The notes under the pieces are model-generated. The model was given only the letters and a program-made list of their open reading frames with translations, was not told the origin of the DNA and did no database searches. From the NCBI GenBank assembly GCA_947628555.1, contig CANRAI010000002.1:1-40727 (forward strand): a stretch of DNA of 40,727 nucleotides, written 5' to 3'. The translations under genes and the position numbers were made by a program. Below, one piece after another: positions 26,721 through 35,883 of the stretch. Each line of letters starts with the position of its first letter. Within the stretch, counting starts at the first letter, position 1. Source of the DNA: an uncultured Clostridia bacterium (lineage in GTDB: Bacteria > Bacillota > Clostridia > Christensenellales > Borkfalkiaceae).

Positions 26721-29141
26721 ATGCTTCGAATCAAAAACGTCACAAAAAATTATACGGTCGCCAAAGAATTGCAGGTGCGCGCTTTGGACAACTTTTCTTT
26801 GAACTTCCGCAAAAGCGAATTTGTGGCGGTGCTCGGACCGTCGGGCTGCGGCAAAACCACGTTTCTCAATATCATAGGCGGGCTGGACAACTTCGGGGAC
26901 GGCGACGTGCTTGTCGGCGGGAGGAGCATAAAGAATTTCCGCGGGCGGGATATGGACGAATACCGCAACCGTTCCGTTGGTTTCGTTTTTCAGGGATATA
27001 ACCTTGTGCCCAATCTCAATGTTTTGGGCAACGTTACTTTGGCCCTTTCCCTGCAAGGCGTTCCCAAAAGGGAAAGGGAGGAAAAAGCCCGTGCGGCGCT
27101 TAAAAAAGTAGGGCTGGAAGGACAAATGAAAAAGCATCCCAACCAGCTTTCGGGCGGACAGATGCAGAGGGTGGCCATTGCCCGAGCGATTGTCAACGAC
27201 CCCGAAATAATTCTTGCCGACGAGCCGACGGGCGCTTTGGACAGCGAAACGGGAGAAGTCATAGCCGAACTTCTGAAAGAGCTTTCCAGAGACAGGCTTG
27301 TAATAATTGTCACCCATAACGGCGACCTTGCCCGCAGGTACGCCACGCGCATTGTAAATCTTTTGGACGGCAGGCTTGTAAGCGACACCGACCCCTACAC
27401 GGACGGCGAAGCGGAGCGCGAAGAAGCGGTTCTTTCGGAAAGCGCCGCTGCGGGCCGTACTTCGCCCGCGGAGGAAGCGGGCGTGCCCTCTAAAAATAAA
27501 AGCAAGCTGAAAATGCCGCTGAAAATGGCGCTGGGTATATCTGTGAACAGTATGCTTTCCAAAAAATGGCGGGTATTCTGGACAAGTTTCGCGGGAAGCA
27601 TAGGTATTTTCGGCATAGCCATAGTGCTTGCCATAAGCATAGGCATGGGCAACTACGTCAACGCCATGCAGACGGAAGCCGTGGGCGACAGCGCCATAAG
27701 GCTGGGAGAAACGGCTTACAGCCTGAACAGAATACTGAGCATTATGGAAGAAGAGGGCGGGAACAACAACACGCCCTATCCCGACATAGACGGAGTAATC
27801 CCCTACCAGCGCGAAAGTTTCTCCTCTAAAAGTACCCTTACGGACGAATTTATCGAGTACATCCGCAATGTAAACGGCGAATGGGTAAAATCCATAAATT
27901 ATACTTACAGCGTGCAGATGCACGTTTTGGAAAAGAACGGGGATTCATACGAGCCGAGGGAAAGCTGGTCGGGCGTTGCGCGCCAGATGATTGAAGAGGA
28001 CGAACTGATAGAGGATAACTACGACGTTCTGTATAAATCGGAAAGTTCGGAAACGGGCTATCCGAAGAAATTTAGTGAAGTTTCTCTGGTTGTGGATAAA
28101 TTCAACCGTATCAGCCCTTCCACGCTTGTTGCGCTGGGAATTTCCTTTACCGGCAAAGACGGTTCGTACAGGCAAGTGCCTTTTACGGAGATAGCGGACA
28201 GGGAATATACTTTCGTTTTAAACGACGGCTGGTATATCCCCCGCGGGAACGGCACTTTCAGGACGGCTGCCGCGGCGGATTACGCAAATATCTCCCCCGT
28301 GAACACTTTTCAGGTGAAAATCGTCAGCATACTCCGCGTTAAAAACAACGATTCCACACTTTGGCTGGATTCGGGCATAGCGTATCTTCCCGAACTTTCG
28401 GGATTTCTTGTCCGGAACGCAAGGGAATCGGAAGTGGGCAGGGCGCAGCTTGCCTCCAAGGACAGAAACGTGCTTACGGGCGAAGAATTTAAACCCTCCG
28501 TCCCCGGTTCGGAGGAGAACGAACGGTTGCAGAAGGATTCTCTGTACGTAAACGCGCTTAAAGCCGTAGGCGCTTTCACCGTGCCTACCAGCGTGCAGAT
28601 ATATCCCACCGATCTCGCGGCAAAACGGAGTATCGCCGCATATATCGACGCGTGGAACGACGTCCACCCCGACGGCACCGTGGATTACCTCGACCTGACG
28701 AATCTTGCGCTTACTACCCTTTCTAACTTCATAGACGTGGTAACGTATATCCTCGTCGCGTTTTCGGCTGTCGCGCTGATAGTGTCGTCCGTTATGATAA
28801 GCGTAACGACATATACTTCTGTGGTGGAACGCACCAAGGAAATAGGTATTCTCAGAAGCCTCGGCGCGCGAAAAATTGATATATCCGGAATATTCAACGG
28901 CGAATCCGCTATTGTGGGAGGACTTGCCGGATTTATGGGCGTGGCTTTCGCGCTTATCGCGGGCGTGGTGATAAACGCGCTTCTCCGTTCAGTGTTGGGC
29001 GTAAGCGGGCTAGTCGCGTTTAATTGGCAGATAATTGTCGGGATGTTCTTCTTGTCGGTAGCGCTCACTTTGCTCGCGGGGCTTGTACCCGCCGTGATAG
29101 CCGCCAACAAAAACCCTGTATCCTGCCTGCGTTCCGAATAA
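26721..29141 (+). CDS. MacB-like ABC transporter, fused ATP-binding and FtsX-type permease
   Basis: Walker [13 protein letters not shown], signature [14 protein letters not shown], Walker [14 protein letters not shown]-terminal FtsX-like TM block with [19 protein letters not shown]. Confidence 0.94.
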   Translation: MLRIKNVTKNYTVAKELQVRALDNFSLNFRKSEFVAVLGPSGCGKTTFLNIIGGLDNFGDGDVLVGGRSIKNFRGRDMDEYRNRSVGFVFQGYNLVPNLNVLGNVTLALSLQGVPKREREEKARAALKKVGLEGQMKKHPNQLSGGQMQRVAIARAIVNDPEIILADEPTGALDSETGEVIAELLKELSRDRLVIIVTHNGDLARRYATRIVNLLDGRLVSDTDPYTDGEAEREEAVLSESAAAGRTSPAEEAGVPSKNKSKLKMPLKMALGISVNSMLSKKWRVFWTSFAGSIGIFGIAIVLAISIGMGNYVNAMQTEAVGDSAIRLGETAYSLNRILSIMEEEGGNNNTPYPDIDGVIPYQRESFSSKSTLTDEFIEYIRNVNGEWVKSINYTYSVQMHVLEKNGDSYEPRESWSGVARQMIEEDELIEDNYDVLYKSESSETGYPKKFSEVSLVVDKFNRISPSTLVALGISFTGKDGSYRQVPFTEIADREYTFVLNDGWYIPRGNGTFRTAAAADYANISPVNTFQVKIVSILRVKNNDSTLWLDSGIAYLPELSGFLVRNARESEVGRAQLASKDRNVLTGEEFKPSVPGSEENERLQKDSLYVNALKAVGAFTVPTSVQIYPTDLAAKRSIAAYIDAWNDVHPDGTVDYLDLTNLALTTLSNFIDVVTYILVAFSAVALIVSSVMISVTTYTSVVERTKEIGILRSLGARKIDISGIFNGESAIVGGLAGFMGVAFALIAGVVINALLRSVLGVSGLVAFNWQIIVGMFFLSVALTLLAGLVPAVIAANKNPVSCLRSE

Positions 29142-29164
29142 GAGGTTTAAAATATTTTTACCGT

Positions 29165-29187
29165 TAAAGACGCCCGAAAGGGCGTTT
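29165..29187 (+). terminator. Terminator after the ABC transporter gene
   Basis: ACGCCC-GAAA-GGGCGT followed by TTTTCGCTTT. Confidence 0.7.
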
Positions 29188-29223
29188 TCGCTTTATATTT
29201 TTTGCGAAAGTCCGTAAAAATTC

Positions 29224-29252
29224 TTTACAAATCAGATAAATTCTGTTAAAAT
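29224..29252 (+). promoter_or_regulatory. Promoter of the rpsB-tsf operon
   Basis: TTTACA (29224-29229)-N17-TAAAAT (29247-29252). Confidence 0.7.
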
Positions 29253-29374
29253 GACAGGGCTGTAAAAAATTCACACTCGCGGGGCGGGCACTCCGTGGCG
29301 GTAAATTCTTTTCAATGCCGCATATAAGTGCCGCAAAAGCCGCGCCCGCGGGGAGGTTAAACGGAGGAATTAAA

Positions 29375-30154
29375 ATGGCAGTAATCACAATGAAACAACT
29401 GCTCGAAGCGGGCGTACACTTCGGGCACCAGACGAGAAAATGGAATCCCAAAATGGACAAATACATCTATGCGTCCAGAAACGACATTCACATTATCGAC
29501 TTGCAGCTTACGGTTGACCTTATCGAGGAAGCTTATAAGTTCGTGTGCGAATCGGTCAAGGAAGGCAAAACCGTTCTTTTCGTCGGCACGAAGAAGCAGG
29601 CGCAGGACGCCATAAAGGAAGAGGCTGAGCGCTGCGGCATGTACTATGTAAATTCCCGCTGGCTGGGCGGCACTTTGACCAACTTCAAGACCATTCGTTC
29701 GCGCATAGACAGAATGGTTAAAATCGAAAAAATGGAAGCAAACGGCGAATTCGACCTTCTTCCCAAAAAGGAAGTCGCAAAGCTCAAAGACGAATTCGAA
29801 AAGCTTCAAACCAACCTCGGCGGAATCAGGGAAATGAACAAGCTGCCCGGCGTTATGTTCGTGGTTGACCCCCATAACGAGGACATTGCGGTAGCCGAAG
29901 CGCGTAAACTGAATATACCCATCGTCGCAATCACGGATACGAACTGCGACCCCGACCTCATAGACTACGTGATTCCCGGCAACGACGACGCTATTCGCGC
30001 CGTAAAGCTTATTTCGTCGGTAATCGCAAACGCCGTAATCGAAGCTAACCAAGGCGAAACTCCCGTCCTTCCCGTCGAGGAAGACGACTGCGAGCCCGTT
30101 TCCATAGAGGAAGTAGTTGCCGCGGATGAAATCCCCGCCGACAACGAGGACTGA
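29375..30154 (+). CDS. rpsB: 30S ribosomal protein S2
   Basis: [53 protein letters not shown]. The upstream ATG at 29315 is not needed. Confidence 0.98.
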   Translation: MAVITMKQLLEAGVHFGHQTRKWNPKMDKYIYASRNDIHIIDLQLTVDLIEEAYKFVCESVKEGKTVLFVGTKKQAQDAIKEEAERCGMYYVNSRWLGGTLTNFKTIRSRIDRMVKIEKMEANGEFDLLPKKEVAKLKDEFEKLQTNLGGIREMNKLPGVMFVVDPHNEDIAVAEARKLNIPIVAITDTNCDPDLIDYVIPGNDDAIRAVKLISSVIANAVIEANQGETPVLPVEEDDCEPVSIEEVVAADEIPADNED

Positions 30155-30192
30155 AAAAAAGAAAAAATTCAGCAGAATAAGGAGATATAATT

Positions 30193-31095
30193 ATGTCATT
30201 CACGGCAAAGGACGTAGCAGCCCTGCGCGATAAGAGCGGCGCGGGTATGCTCGATTGCAAAAAGGCGCTTACCGACGCCGACGGCGATATGGAAAAAGCT
30301 GCCGAGCTCCTTCGCGAGCGCGGAATAGCAAAAGCTGTAAAGAAAGAAGGCAGAATAGCTGCGGAAGGCGTAGTGGGCGCATTCGTATGCGAAAAATGTA
30401 ATACGGGCGTTCTTCTTGAAATCAACTGCGAGAGCGACTTCGTTTCCCGCGGAGAAAAATTCCACGGCATAGTTGACGAAGTGGCAAAAGTAATAGCAAA
30501 GAACAAGCCCGCCGATATCGAGGCTTTGAACGCCTGCACGCTGGACGGCGTGACCGTAAAGGATTATATTGTAAACCAAACCGCGGTCATAGGCGAAAAA
30601 ATTTCCATACGCCGTTTCGTTATTTACGAAAATGCCGGCAAAATCGAAACTTATATCCATATGGGCGGCAAGGTAGGCGTTATGGTTGACGCCGCCGACT
30701 TCACCGCGGGCGCTGAGGAAACTTTACACGACGTAGCCCTTCAAATCGCCGCGTCCAGACCCCTTTATATCACCCGCGAGGAAGTTCCCGCGGAAGTGCT
30801 TGCAAAGGAAAAGGAAATCATGCTCGTCCAGATGCAGAACGACCCCAAGAACGCCAATAAGCCCCAGAACATTCTCGAAAAGATAGTGGAAGGCAAGCTG
30901 GGCAAGTTCTATGAGGAAAACTGCCTTATGGAGCAGCCTTTCGTAAAGGACGATTCGATGAAAGTCGGGCAGGTTATCGGCAAGAAGTTTAAAGTTGCGC
31001 GCTTCGTCCGTTTCGAAATGGGCGAGGGGCTGGAAAAGAAGAACGAGAATTTGCAGGACGAAGTCGCAAAGCAAATCGAGTCCATGAAAAAGTAA
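30193..31095 (+). CDS. tsf: Translation elongation factor Ts
   Basis: MSFTAKDVAALRDKSGAGMLDCKKAL, INCESDFVSR. Confidence 0.98.
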   Translation: MSFTAKDVAALRDKSGAGMLDCKKALTDADGDMEKAAELLRERGIAKAVKKEGRIAAEGVVGAFVCEKCNTGVLLEINCESDFVSRGEKFHGIVDEVAKVIAKNKPADIEALNACTLDGVTVKDYIVNQTAVIGEKISIRRFVIYENAGKIETYIHMGGKVGVMVDAADFTAGAEETLHDVALQIAASRPLYITREEVPAEVLAKEKEIMLVQMQNDPKNANKPQNILEKIVEGKLGKFYEENCLMEQPFVKDDSMKVGQVIGKKFKVARFVRFEMGEGLEKKNENLQDEVAKQIESMKK

Positions 31096-31103
31096 GTAAA
31101 AAC

Positions 31104-31139
31104 AAAAAAACGGCGAAGCTATGGCTTCGCCGTTTTTTT
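31104..31139. terminator. Strong terminator after tsf
   Basis: AAAAAAACGGCGAAGC-TATG-GCTTCGCCGTTTTTTT. Confidence 0.92.
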
Positions 31140-31173
31140 ATGCCGCCGCGCGGCAAAATTTTTTAAAGATTTT

Positions 31174-31389
31174 TCAAAAAATGTCCAAATCGAAAAGATA
31201 ATCCGCCGAAATGTCCAACATTTTGCAAAGCGTGATTATCTGCAAATAGTTTAATTCAAAAATCCCGTTTTCAAAGCGGCTGTACTGTTGCTGGGTCATC
31301 AGCATTTTTTTAGCGACTTGCGTTTGGGTGTACCCTGCGGCACGCCTTGCCTCTTTTAACCGTTCGCCCACTTGTTTTTTTATATCCAT
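31174..31389 (-). CDS. XRE-family helix-turn-helix regulator (71 aa)
   Basis: VGERLKEARRAAGYTQTQVAKKMLMTQQQYSRFENG. Confidence 0.92.
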   Translation of the reverse strand: MDIKKQVGERLKEARRAAGYTQTQVAKKMLMTQQQYSRFENGIFELNYLQIITLCKMLDISADYLFDLDIF

Positions 31390-31424
31390 ATTTTAATTTT
31401 GTGCACTTTACATCACTTTAATGC

Positions 31425-31453
31425 TTGACATACATCATAAAATGATGTAAAAT
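31425..31453 (+). promoter_or_regulatory. Promoter with an embedded palindromic operator
   Basis: TTGACA (31425-31430), 17-nt spacer (31431-31447), TAAAAT (31448-31453). Perfect 8-bp inverted repeat TACATCAT-AAA-ATGATGTA at 31431-31449. Confidence 0.8.
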
Positions 31454-31480
31454 ATGTTTATAAAAATCGAGGATATACAG

Positions 31481-32080
31481 ATGAAAACTAAAAATGTTTT
31501 AATGCAAATATTTGTTTTAACTCCACTTACTTTATTGCATTCAGTTATAGGCATGGAGATATTATTATTTATTTTATCTTTTGCGGGTATAGAAATAGGA
31601 GGCTGGGAGTCGGGAATTTTCGTTTTGGATAGTTATGGTTCGCCATCTGAAAATTTTTTTGTTTACCCACTCATTGCTATTGCGATTTTTGTTGGAATCA
31701 GCAAATTAATAATAGAGTTAAAAGGTCATGAAACGCAATATAGCTATTGGGACAGCGAATTTGAATTTGAGGGTGAATATGACGAGGCAAGTCATAAAAT
31801 AAAAAACTTTAAACAAGTAAAAGGGGGCTGGTCAATGGCGACAAGGTGGGGAATTGTACTTATGGTTATGATAATCAGTCCTGCTACATTTTTATTGCAA
31901 TTAATATCATTGATTTTTATGATAATTAGTTTTTTTAGCAAACACATCTTATCATTTTATGGCGCAGTTCCTTATGAATGTTGTAGATTGCCCAAGATGC
32001 AAAAAATAATACATTTTTTGTTTGGTTTTGTTATAGTAACAAAGAAACAAAGATCAATAATATTGAAGAAGAAAAATTAA
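31481..32080 (+). CDS. Multi-TM membrane protein of unknown function
   Basis: Start at MKTKNVLMQIF after a GAGGATATACAG RBS. At least three or four hydrophobic segments. Confidence 0.75.
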   Translation: MKTKNVLMQIFVLTPLTLLHSVIGMEILLFILSFAGIEIGGWESGIFVLDSYGSPSENFFVYPLIAIAIFVGISKLIIELKGHETQYSYWDSEFEFEGEYDEASHKIKNFKQVKGGWSMATRWGIVLMVMIISPATFLLQLISLIFMIISFFSKHILSFYGAVPYECCRLPKMQKIIHFLFGFVIVTKKQRSIILKKKN

Positions 32081-32124
32081 AATAAAATCAATATTTTATT
32101 ATTTTTGAAAACAAGGAGAAAATA

Positions 32125-32556
32125 ATGTTCGGGAAAATCAATCTAAAAAAAGCGCATAAAACCATTAAAAAAGTGTTCGAAAGAGTAGGTTTGAGATGTG
32201 AAATCGAGACCGAAGCCAAGCACGTCATTGGCTCGGTTGACGACGTCACGATAGATAGAGAAAATTGTTCCGTGTTTATGATTATAGTTTATAGGGATGG
32301 GAGTTGTTTCATCAGCGCATGCTATGGGCATATGGAAAAAACCGAAATAAATCTTTTGGCGTTGTAGAATTTCAATTCTAAATCTTTGGGTTGGCGCGCA
32401 TATATAAACAATGAAGGGAATTTGAATTTCGACCTTGATTGTTTCAATGTAAATCCGTCAAAACTTAAACGTTTCCTGCGGTCGAATTTTGACGGGTTCA
32501 TTGACGGAGATACAGAGAAGTATTATCATCAATTGTGTCAAGCTTGCACAAAATAA
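32125..32556 (+). pseudogene. YbjN-like small protein gene interrupted by an in-frame TAG (32365-32367); conceptual 143-residue product
   Basis: The frame stays open after the TAG: ...INLLAL*NFNSKSLGWRAYINNEGNLNFDLDCFNVNPSKLKRFLRSNFDGFIDGDTEKYYHQLCQACTK*, ending TAA 32554-32556. RBS AAGGAG upstream of ATG 32125. The YbjN resemblance is by eye. Confidence 0.7.
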
Positions 32557-32588
32557 AGGCTATGATAAAATTTAATTAAATGATTAGA

Positions 32589-32617
32589 GCGGCGCGGGCA
32601 TAGATTGCCCGCGCCGC
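32589..32617. terminator. GC-rich hairpin at the right edge of the islet
   Basis: GCGGCGCGGGCA-TAGAT-TGCCCGCGCCGC, followed by AGATTTT. Confidence 0.65.
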
Positions 32618-32662
32618 AGATTTTAAGGAGAGTACTTTTTTTTCCTAAATAAAGGAAAATCA

Positions 32663-32691
32663 TTGAAATTTACGGCGGGATATGTTATAAT
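32663..32691 (+). promoter_or_regulatory. Promoter for the pyrH-frr-uppS-cdsA genes
   Basis: TTGAAA (32663-32668)-N17-TATAAT (32686-32691). Confidence 0.75.
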
Positions 32692-32718
32692 GTATAAAGC
32701 GAACTTTAAGGAGATTCT

Positions 32719-33429
32719 ATGACGCCTAAATACAAGAGAGTGCTTATCAAACTTTCGGGAGAGGCGCTTGCGGGCAAACAGGGTCACGGACTTGACGAAA
32801 GCGTTATTTCCGTCGTAGTCGAACAGATTAAAACCGTTCACGATTTGGGTGTGGAAGTTGCCCTTGTCATAGGCGGCGGAAATTTTTGGCGCGGCAGACA
32901 GGGCAAACAGATGGACCGCACCACCGCTGACCATATGGGTATGCTTGCGACGGTTATGAACTCGCTTGCTATGATGGACGCTTTGGAACAGCGCGGTATT
33001 CCCACCCGCGTGCAGACGGCGCTTATAATGACTTCCGTCGCCGAACCGTATATCCTTAGAAAAGCCATTCACCACTTTGAAAAGAAAAGGGTGGTTATAA
33101 TGGCTTGCGGCACGGGCAATCCCTATTGCTCGACGGACACTGCGGCGGCGCAACGCGCCTGTGAAATTCAGGCGGACGTACTTATGATGGCAAAAAACAT
33201 AGACGGAATTTACGACAGCGACCCCAAGCTTAATCCCGCCGCCAAAAAGTACGACCATATAAATTATCTCGACGTAATCAAAAACGGCATAAAGGCGATG
33301 GATTCTACCGCCGCGACGATGTGTATGGAAAACAACATCCCCGTCATAGCCTTCGGCTTGGAGGAAAAAAATTCCATTGTCCGCGTGGTTTGCGGCGAGC
33401 AGTTGGGCACGATAATCGACAATAATTGA
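32719..33429 (+). CDS. pyrH: UMP kinase
   Basis: YKRVLIKLSGEALAG, VIGGGNFWRG, CGTGNPYCSTDTAAAQRA. Confidence 0.97.
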   Translation: MTPKYKRVLIKLSGEALAGKQGHGLDESVISVVVEQIKTVHDLGVEVALVIGGGNFWRGRQGKQMDRTTADHMGMLATVMNSLAMMDALEQRGIPTRVQTALIMTSVAEPYILRKAIHHFEKKRVVIMACGTGNPYCSTDTAAAQRACEIQADVLMMAKNIDGIYDSDPKLNPAAKKYDHINYLDVIKNGIKAMDSTAATMCMENNIPVIAFGLEEKNSIVRVVCGEQLGTIIDNN

Positions 33430-33498
33430 ATACATATGCTGGTTTTACCGCTTTTTAAGCGGCAAAGAGTATAAAATTCATAAAAGGAGCGAATTAAA

Positions 33499-34065
33499 AT
33501 GATAGAGCAGGTAGAGGAAATTTTGCTTACCCTCGACGACAAGCTTACTAAGACGTTGAACGTATTGAAAGACGATTTTGCAAGCATACGCGCGGGCCGC
33601 GCGAATCCGCACATTCTCGACAAGGTGACGGTTGACTATTACGGCGTTCCCACGCCCATTCCGCAGACTTCGAACATTTCCGTGCAGGAAGGGCGCTGCC
33701 TTGTCGTTTCGCCGTGGGACGCGTCCCTTCTGAAAAATATCGAAAAGGCGATACTTGTGGCGAATATAGGCATCACGCCGACAAACGACGGCAAGATGAT
33801 AAGGCTCGTTTTCCCCCAGCTTACGGAGGAGAGAAGAAAAGAGCTTTCCAAACAGGTCAAAAAAATGGGCGAGGACGCAAAAGTCGCCCAGCGCAACGTC
33901 CGCCGCGACGCTATGGAAGCGCTTAAAAAATTAAAGAACGACAAGGTGATTTCCGAGGACGAATCGGCTTCCGCCGAAAAGGATATCGAAAAATACGTAT
34001 CCGACGGCATTTCCAAAATAGACGAAGCCGTAGCCGCCAAGGATAAGGAGATAATGACCGTTTAA
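33499..34065 (+). CDS. frr: Ribosome recycling factor
   Basis: RAGRANPHILDKVTVDYYGVPTPI; C-terminal KDKEIMTV. Confidence 0.97.
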   Translation: MIEQVEEILLTLDDKLTKTLNVLKDDFASIRAGRANPHILDKVTVDYYGVPTPIPQTSNISVQEGRCLVVSPWDASLLKNIEKAILVANIGITPTNDGKMIRLVFPQLTEERRKELSKQVKKMGEDAKVAQRNVRRDAMEALKKLKNDKVISEDESASAEKDIEKYVSDGISKIDEAVAAKDKEIMTV

Positions 34066-34766
34066 TGGTTGAAAATCCCGTAATCCCCCGCCACGTAGGT
34101 CTTATTATGGACGGCAACGGGCGTTGGGCAAAAAAAAGGCATAAGCCCAGAAATTTCGGGCACAGCGCAGGCATGGACGCAATGATAAAGCTTGCGGCTC
34201 ACGCCAAGGAGCTGGGCGTAAAATATCTTACGGTATATGCGCTTTCCACCGAAAATCTTAAAAACCGCCCGAAAGACGAACTTGACGGGCTGTTCGATTT
34301 GCTAAGAAAATATTTCTCCAAAAACATAAAAGAGTTGTACGCGAACGGCGCGGCGGTGAAGGTGATAGGCGATATTTCGCCCTTGCCCGGGGACGTTAAA
34401 ACTCTGCTTTCCGACGGAGAAAAAAATTCCCCGCAGAACGCGGAGTTCACGCTTACGTTCGCCATAAACTACGGCGCGCGCGGTGAAATCGTGCGCGCGG
34501 CCGAAAGGCTTGCTGCGGAAAGGCTCGCGAGCGCCGAAATTACCGAACAGAGGTTTTCGGAAAGCCTTGATACAGCCGGACTGCCCGACCCCGACCTTAT
34601 AATTCGCACGGGCGGCGAAATAAGGCTTTCCAACTTTTTGTTGTGGCAGGCGGCCTACGCCGAGTTATATTTTTCGCCCGTGCTTTTCCCCGATTTCGGC
34701 TGCGACGAATTAGATAAAGCGCTTGCGGATTTTTCAAAGCGGAACCGCAGGTTCGGCGGGGTTTGA
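34065..34766 (+). CDS. uppS: Isoprenyl transferase (undecaprenyl diphosphate synthase)
   Basis: PRHVGLIMDGNGRWAKKR, LTVYALSTENL, DLIIRTGGEIRLSNFLLWQAAYAE. TAATG overlap with frr. Confidence 0.95.
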   Translation: MVENPVIPRHVGLIMDGNGRWAKKRHKPRNFGHSAGMDAMIKLAAHAKELGVKYLTVYALSTENLKNRPKDELDGLFDLLRKYFSKNIKELYANGAAVKVIGDISPLPGDVKTLLSDGEKNSPQNAEFTLTFAINYGARGEIVRAAERLAAERLASAEITEQRFSESLDTAGLPDPDLIIRTGGEIRLSNFLLWQAAYAELYFSPVLFPDFGCDELDKALADFSKRNRRFGGV

Positions 34767-34836
34767 ATTTAATTTAAAACTAATTTAGCGCATACGTAGG
34801 CTGTTTTGCTTGCGTTGCGCAAACGGAGTAAACAAA

Positions 34837-35787
34837 ATGGAAGAAGTAACAAAGTCCTCGGAAGGGGGCAAAAATCTGAAACTGCGCGTTATAACCGCCG
34901 TATGCTATGTGGCGTGTTGGGTTGCGCTGTGCACGATGAAATGGATGTTGCCGAACAATTACGGGGCGCTCGGTTTCGACGCCGTGTTCTGCGCTATATC
35001 CATACTCGGAAGTTTGGAATTTCTTAACGCGATAGGCGGCACAACGCAGGCTCAGCGCATAATCACCGTGGCGTTCGCCGCCATAGTCGTGCCGTTGCAT
35101 GTCGCGGTACAGCTTACTATGCAGTCGGGTTTGTTTGCGGTTGTGTGCGCGTTCACCGTTTACGTAATGTTCCTTATGGCTTGCTCGGTGTTCGACCCTC
35201 ACCGGTCAACCGTGACGGGAACTATAAAATGCGTGTTCTGTATGCTTTATTGCGGCGTGCTTTCGTCGATAATGTCCGCCATAAACCACCTTTCGCAGAA
35301 TTCTATGGCGGCTATACTTATGCTTTTCCTTGCAACCGTATTTACGGACGCGGGCGCATGGTTGATAGGCACGGCGCTTAAAAGATTTATACCTCTGCGC
35401 CTATCCCCCAAGCTTTCGCCGAACAAGACGGTAGTAGGCGCGGTCGGCGGGCTTATCTGCGGTATTCTCGGCGGAATTGTCGCATACGTCCTCATTTATT
35501 ATCTGGGAGGATTGAACGGCGCAATCCAGTTTGTGGGATACAATAACGTTTATTTGACGTTTACAAGCAGTTCCATAACTCCCATCGCGGCGTTTATTCT
35601 CGTGGCGTTGGCAACTTCGGTTTTCGCGCAGATAGGCGACCTTTTCGAAAGCGCCATAAAACGCGAATGTGGGCTTAAAGATATGGGCAAACTTCTTCCG
35701 GGGCACGGCGGTATTCTCGACAGGTTCGACAGTATGCTGTATTGCTCCGTGGTAGTTCTTCTCGCCTTCGGCACAATAATAGTTTAA
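34837..35787 (+). CDS. cdsA: Phosphatidate cytidylyltransferase
   Basis: C-terminal FAQIGDLFESAIKRECGLKDMGKLLPGHGGILDRFDSML signature. The exact start is less certain than the family. Confidence 0.93.
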   Translation: MEEVTKSSEGGKNLKLRVITAVCYVACWVALCTMKWMLPNNYGALGFDAVFCAISILGSLEFLNAIGGTTQAQRIITVAFAAIVVPLHVAVQLTMQSGLFAVVCAFTVYVMFLMACSVFDPHRSTVTGTIKCVFCMLYCGVLSSIMSAINHLSQNSMAAILMLFLATVFTDAGAWLIGTALKRFIPLRLSPKLSPNKTVVGAVGGLICGILGGIVAYVLIYYLGGLNGAIQFVGYNNVYLTFTSSSITPIAAFILVALATSVFAQIGDLFESAIKRECGLKDMGKLLPGHGGILDRFDSMLYCSVVVLLAFGTIIV

Positions 35788-35823
35788 GCGGCGTCCGCGG
35801 GTAATTTCTCCGGACTATCGTAC

Positions 35824-35848
35824 GCCCCGCGCAGACCGTGGGGCTTTT
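35824..35848 (+). terminator. Terminator between cdsA and dxr
   Basis: GCCCCGCG-CAGAC-CGTGGGGC followed by TTTTG. Confidence 0.7.
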
Positions 35849-35883
35849 GTCATTAAAATAATACTTTACGGGTATAATATAAA

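Noticed and set aside
26700-27923. 407-aa antisense ORF on the minus strand
   Set aside because: Lies fully opposite the ABC transporter gene; low-complexity His/Arg/Tyr-rich composition typical of antisense frames; no RBS or family motif.
33448-33462. CCGCTT-TTT-AAGCGG hairpin between pyrH and frr as a terminator
   Set aside because: Short stem without a T tract; the genes are in a conserved co-transcribed order.
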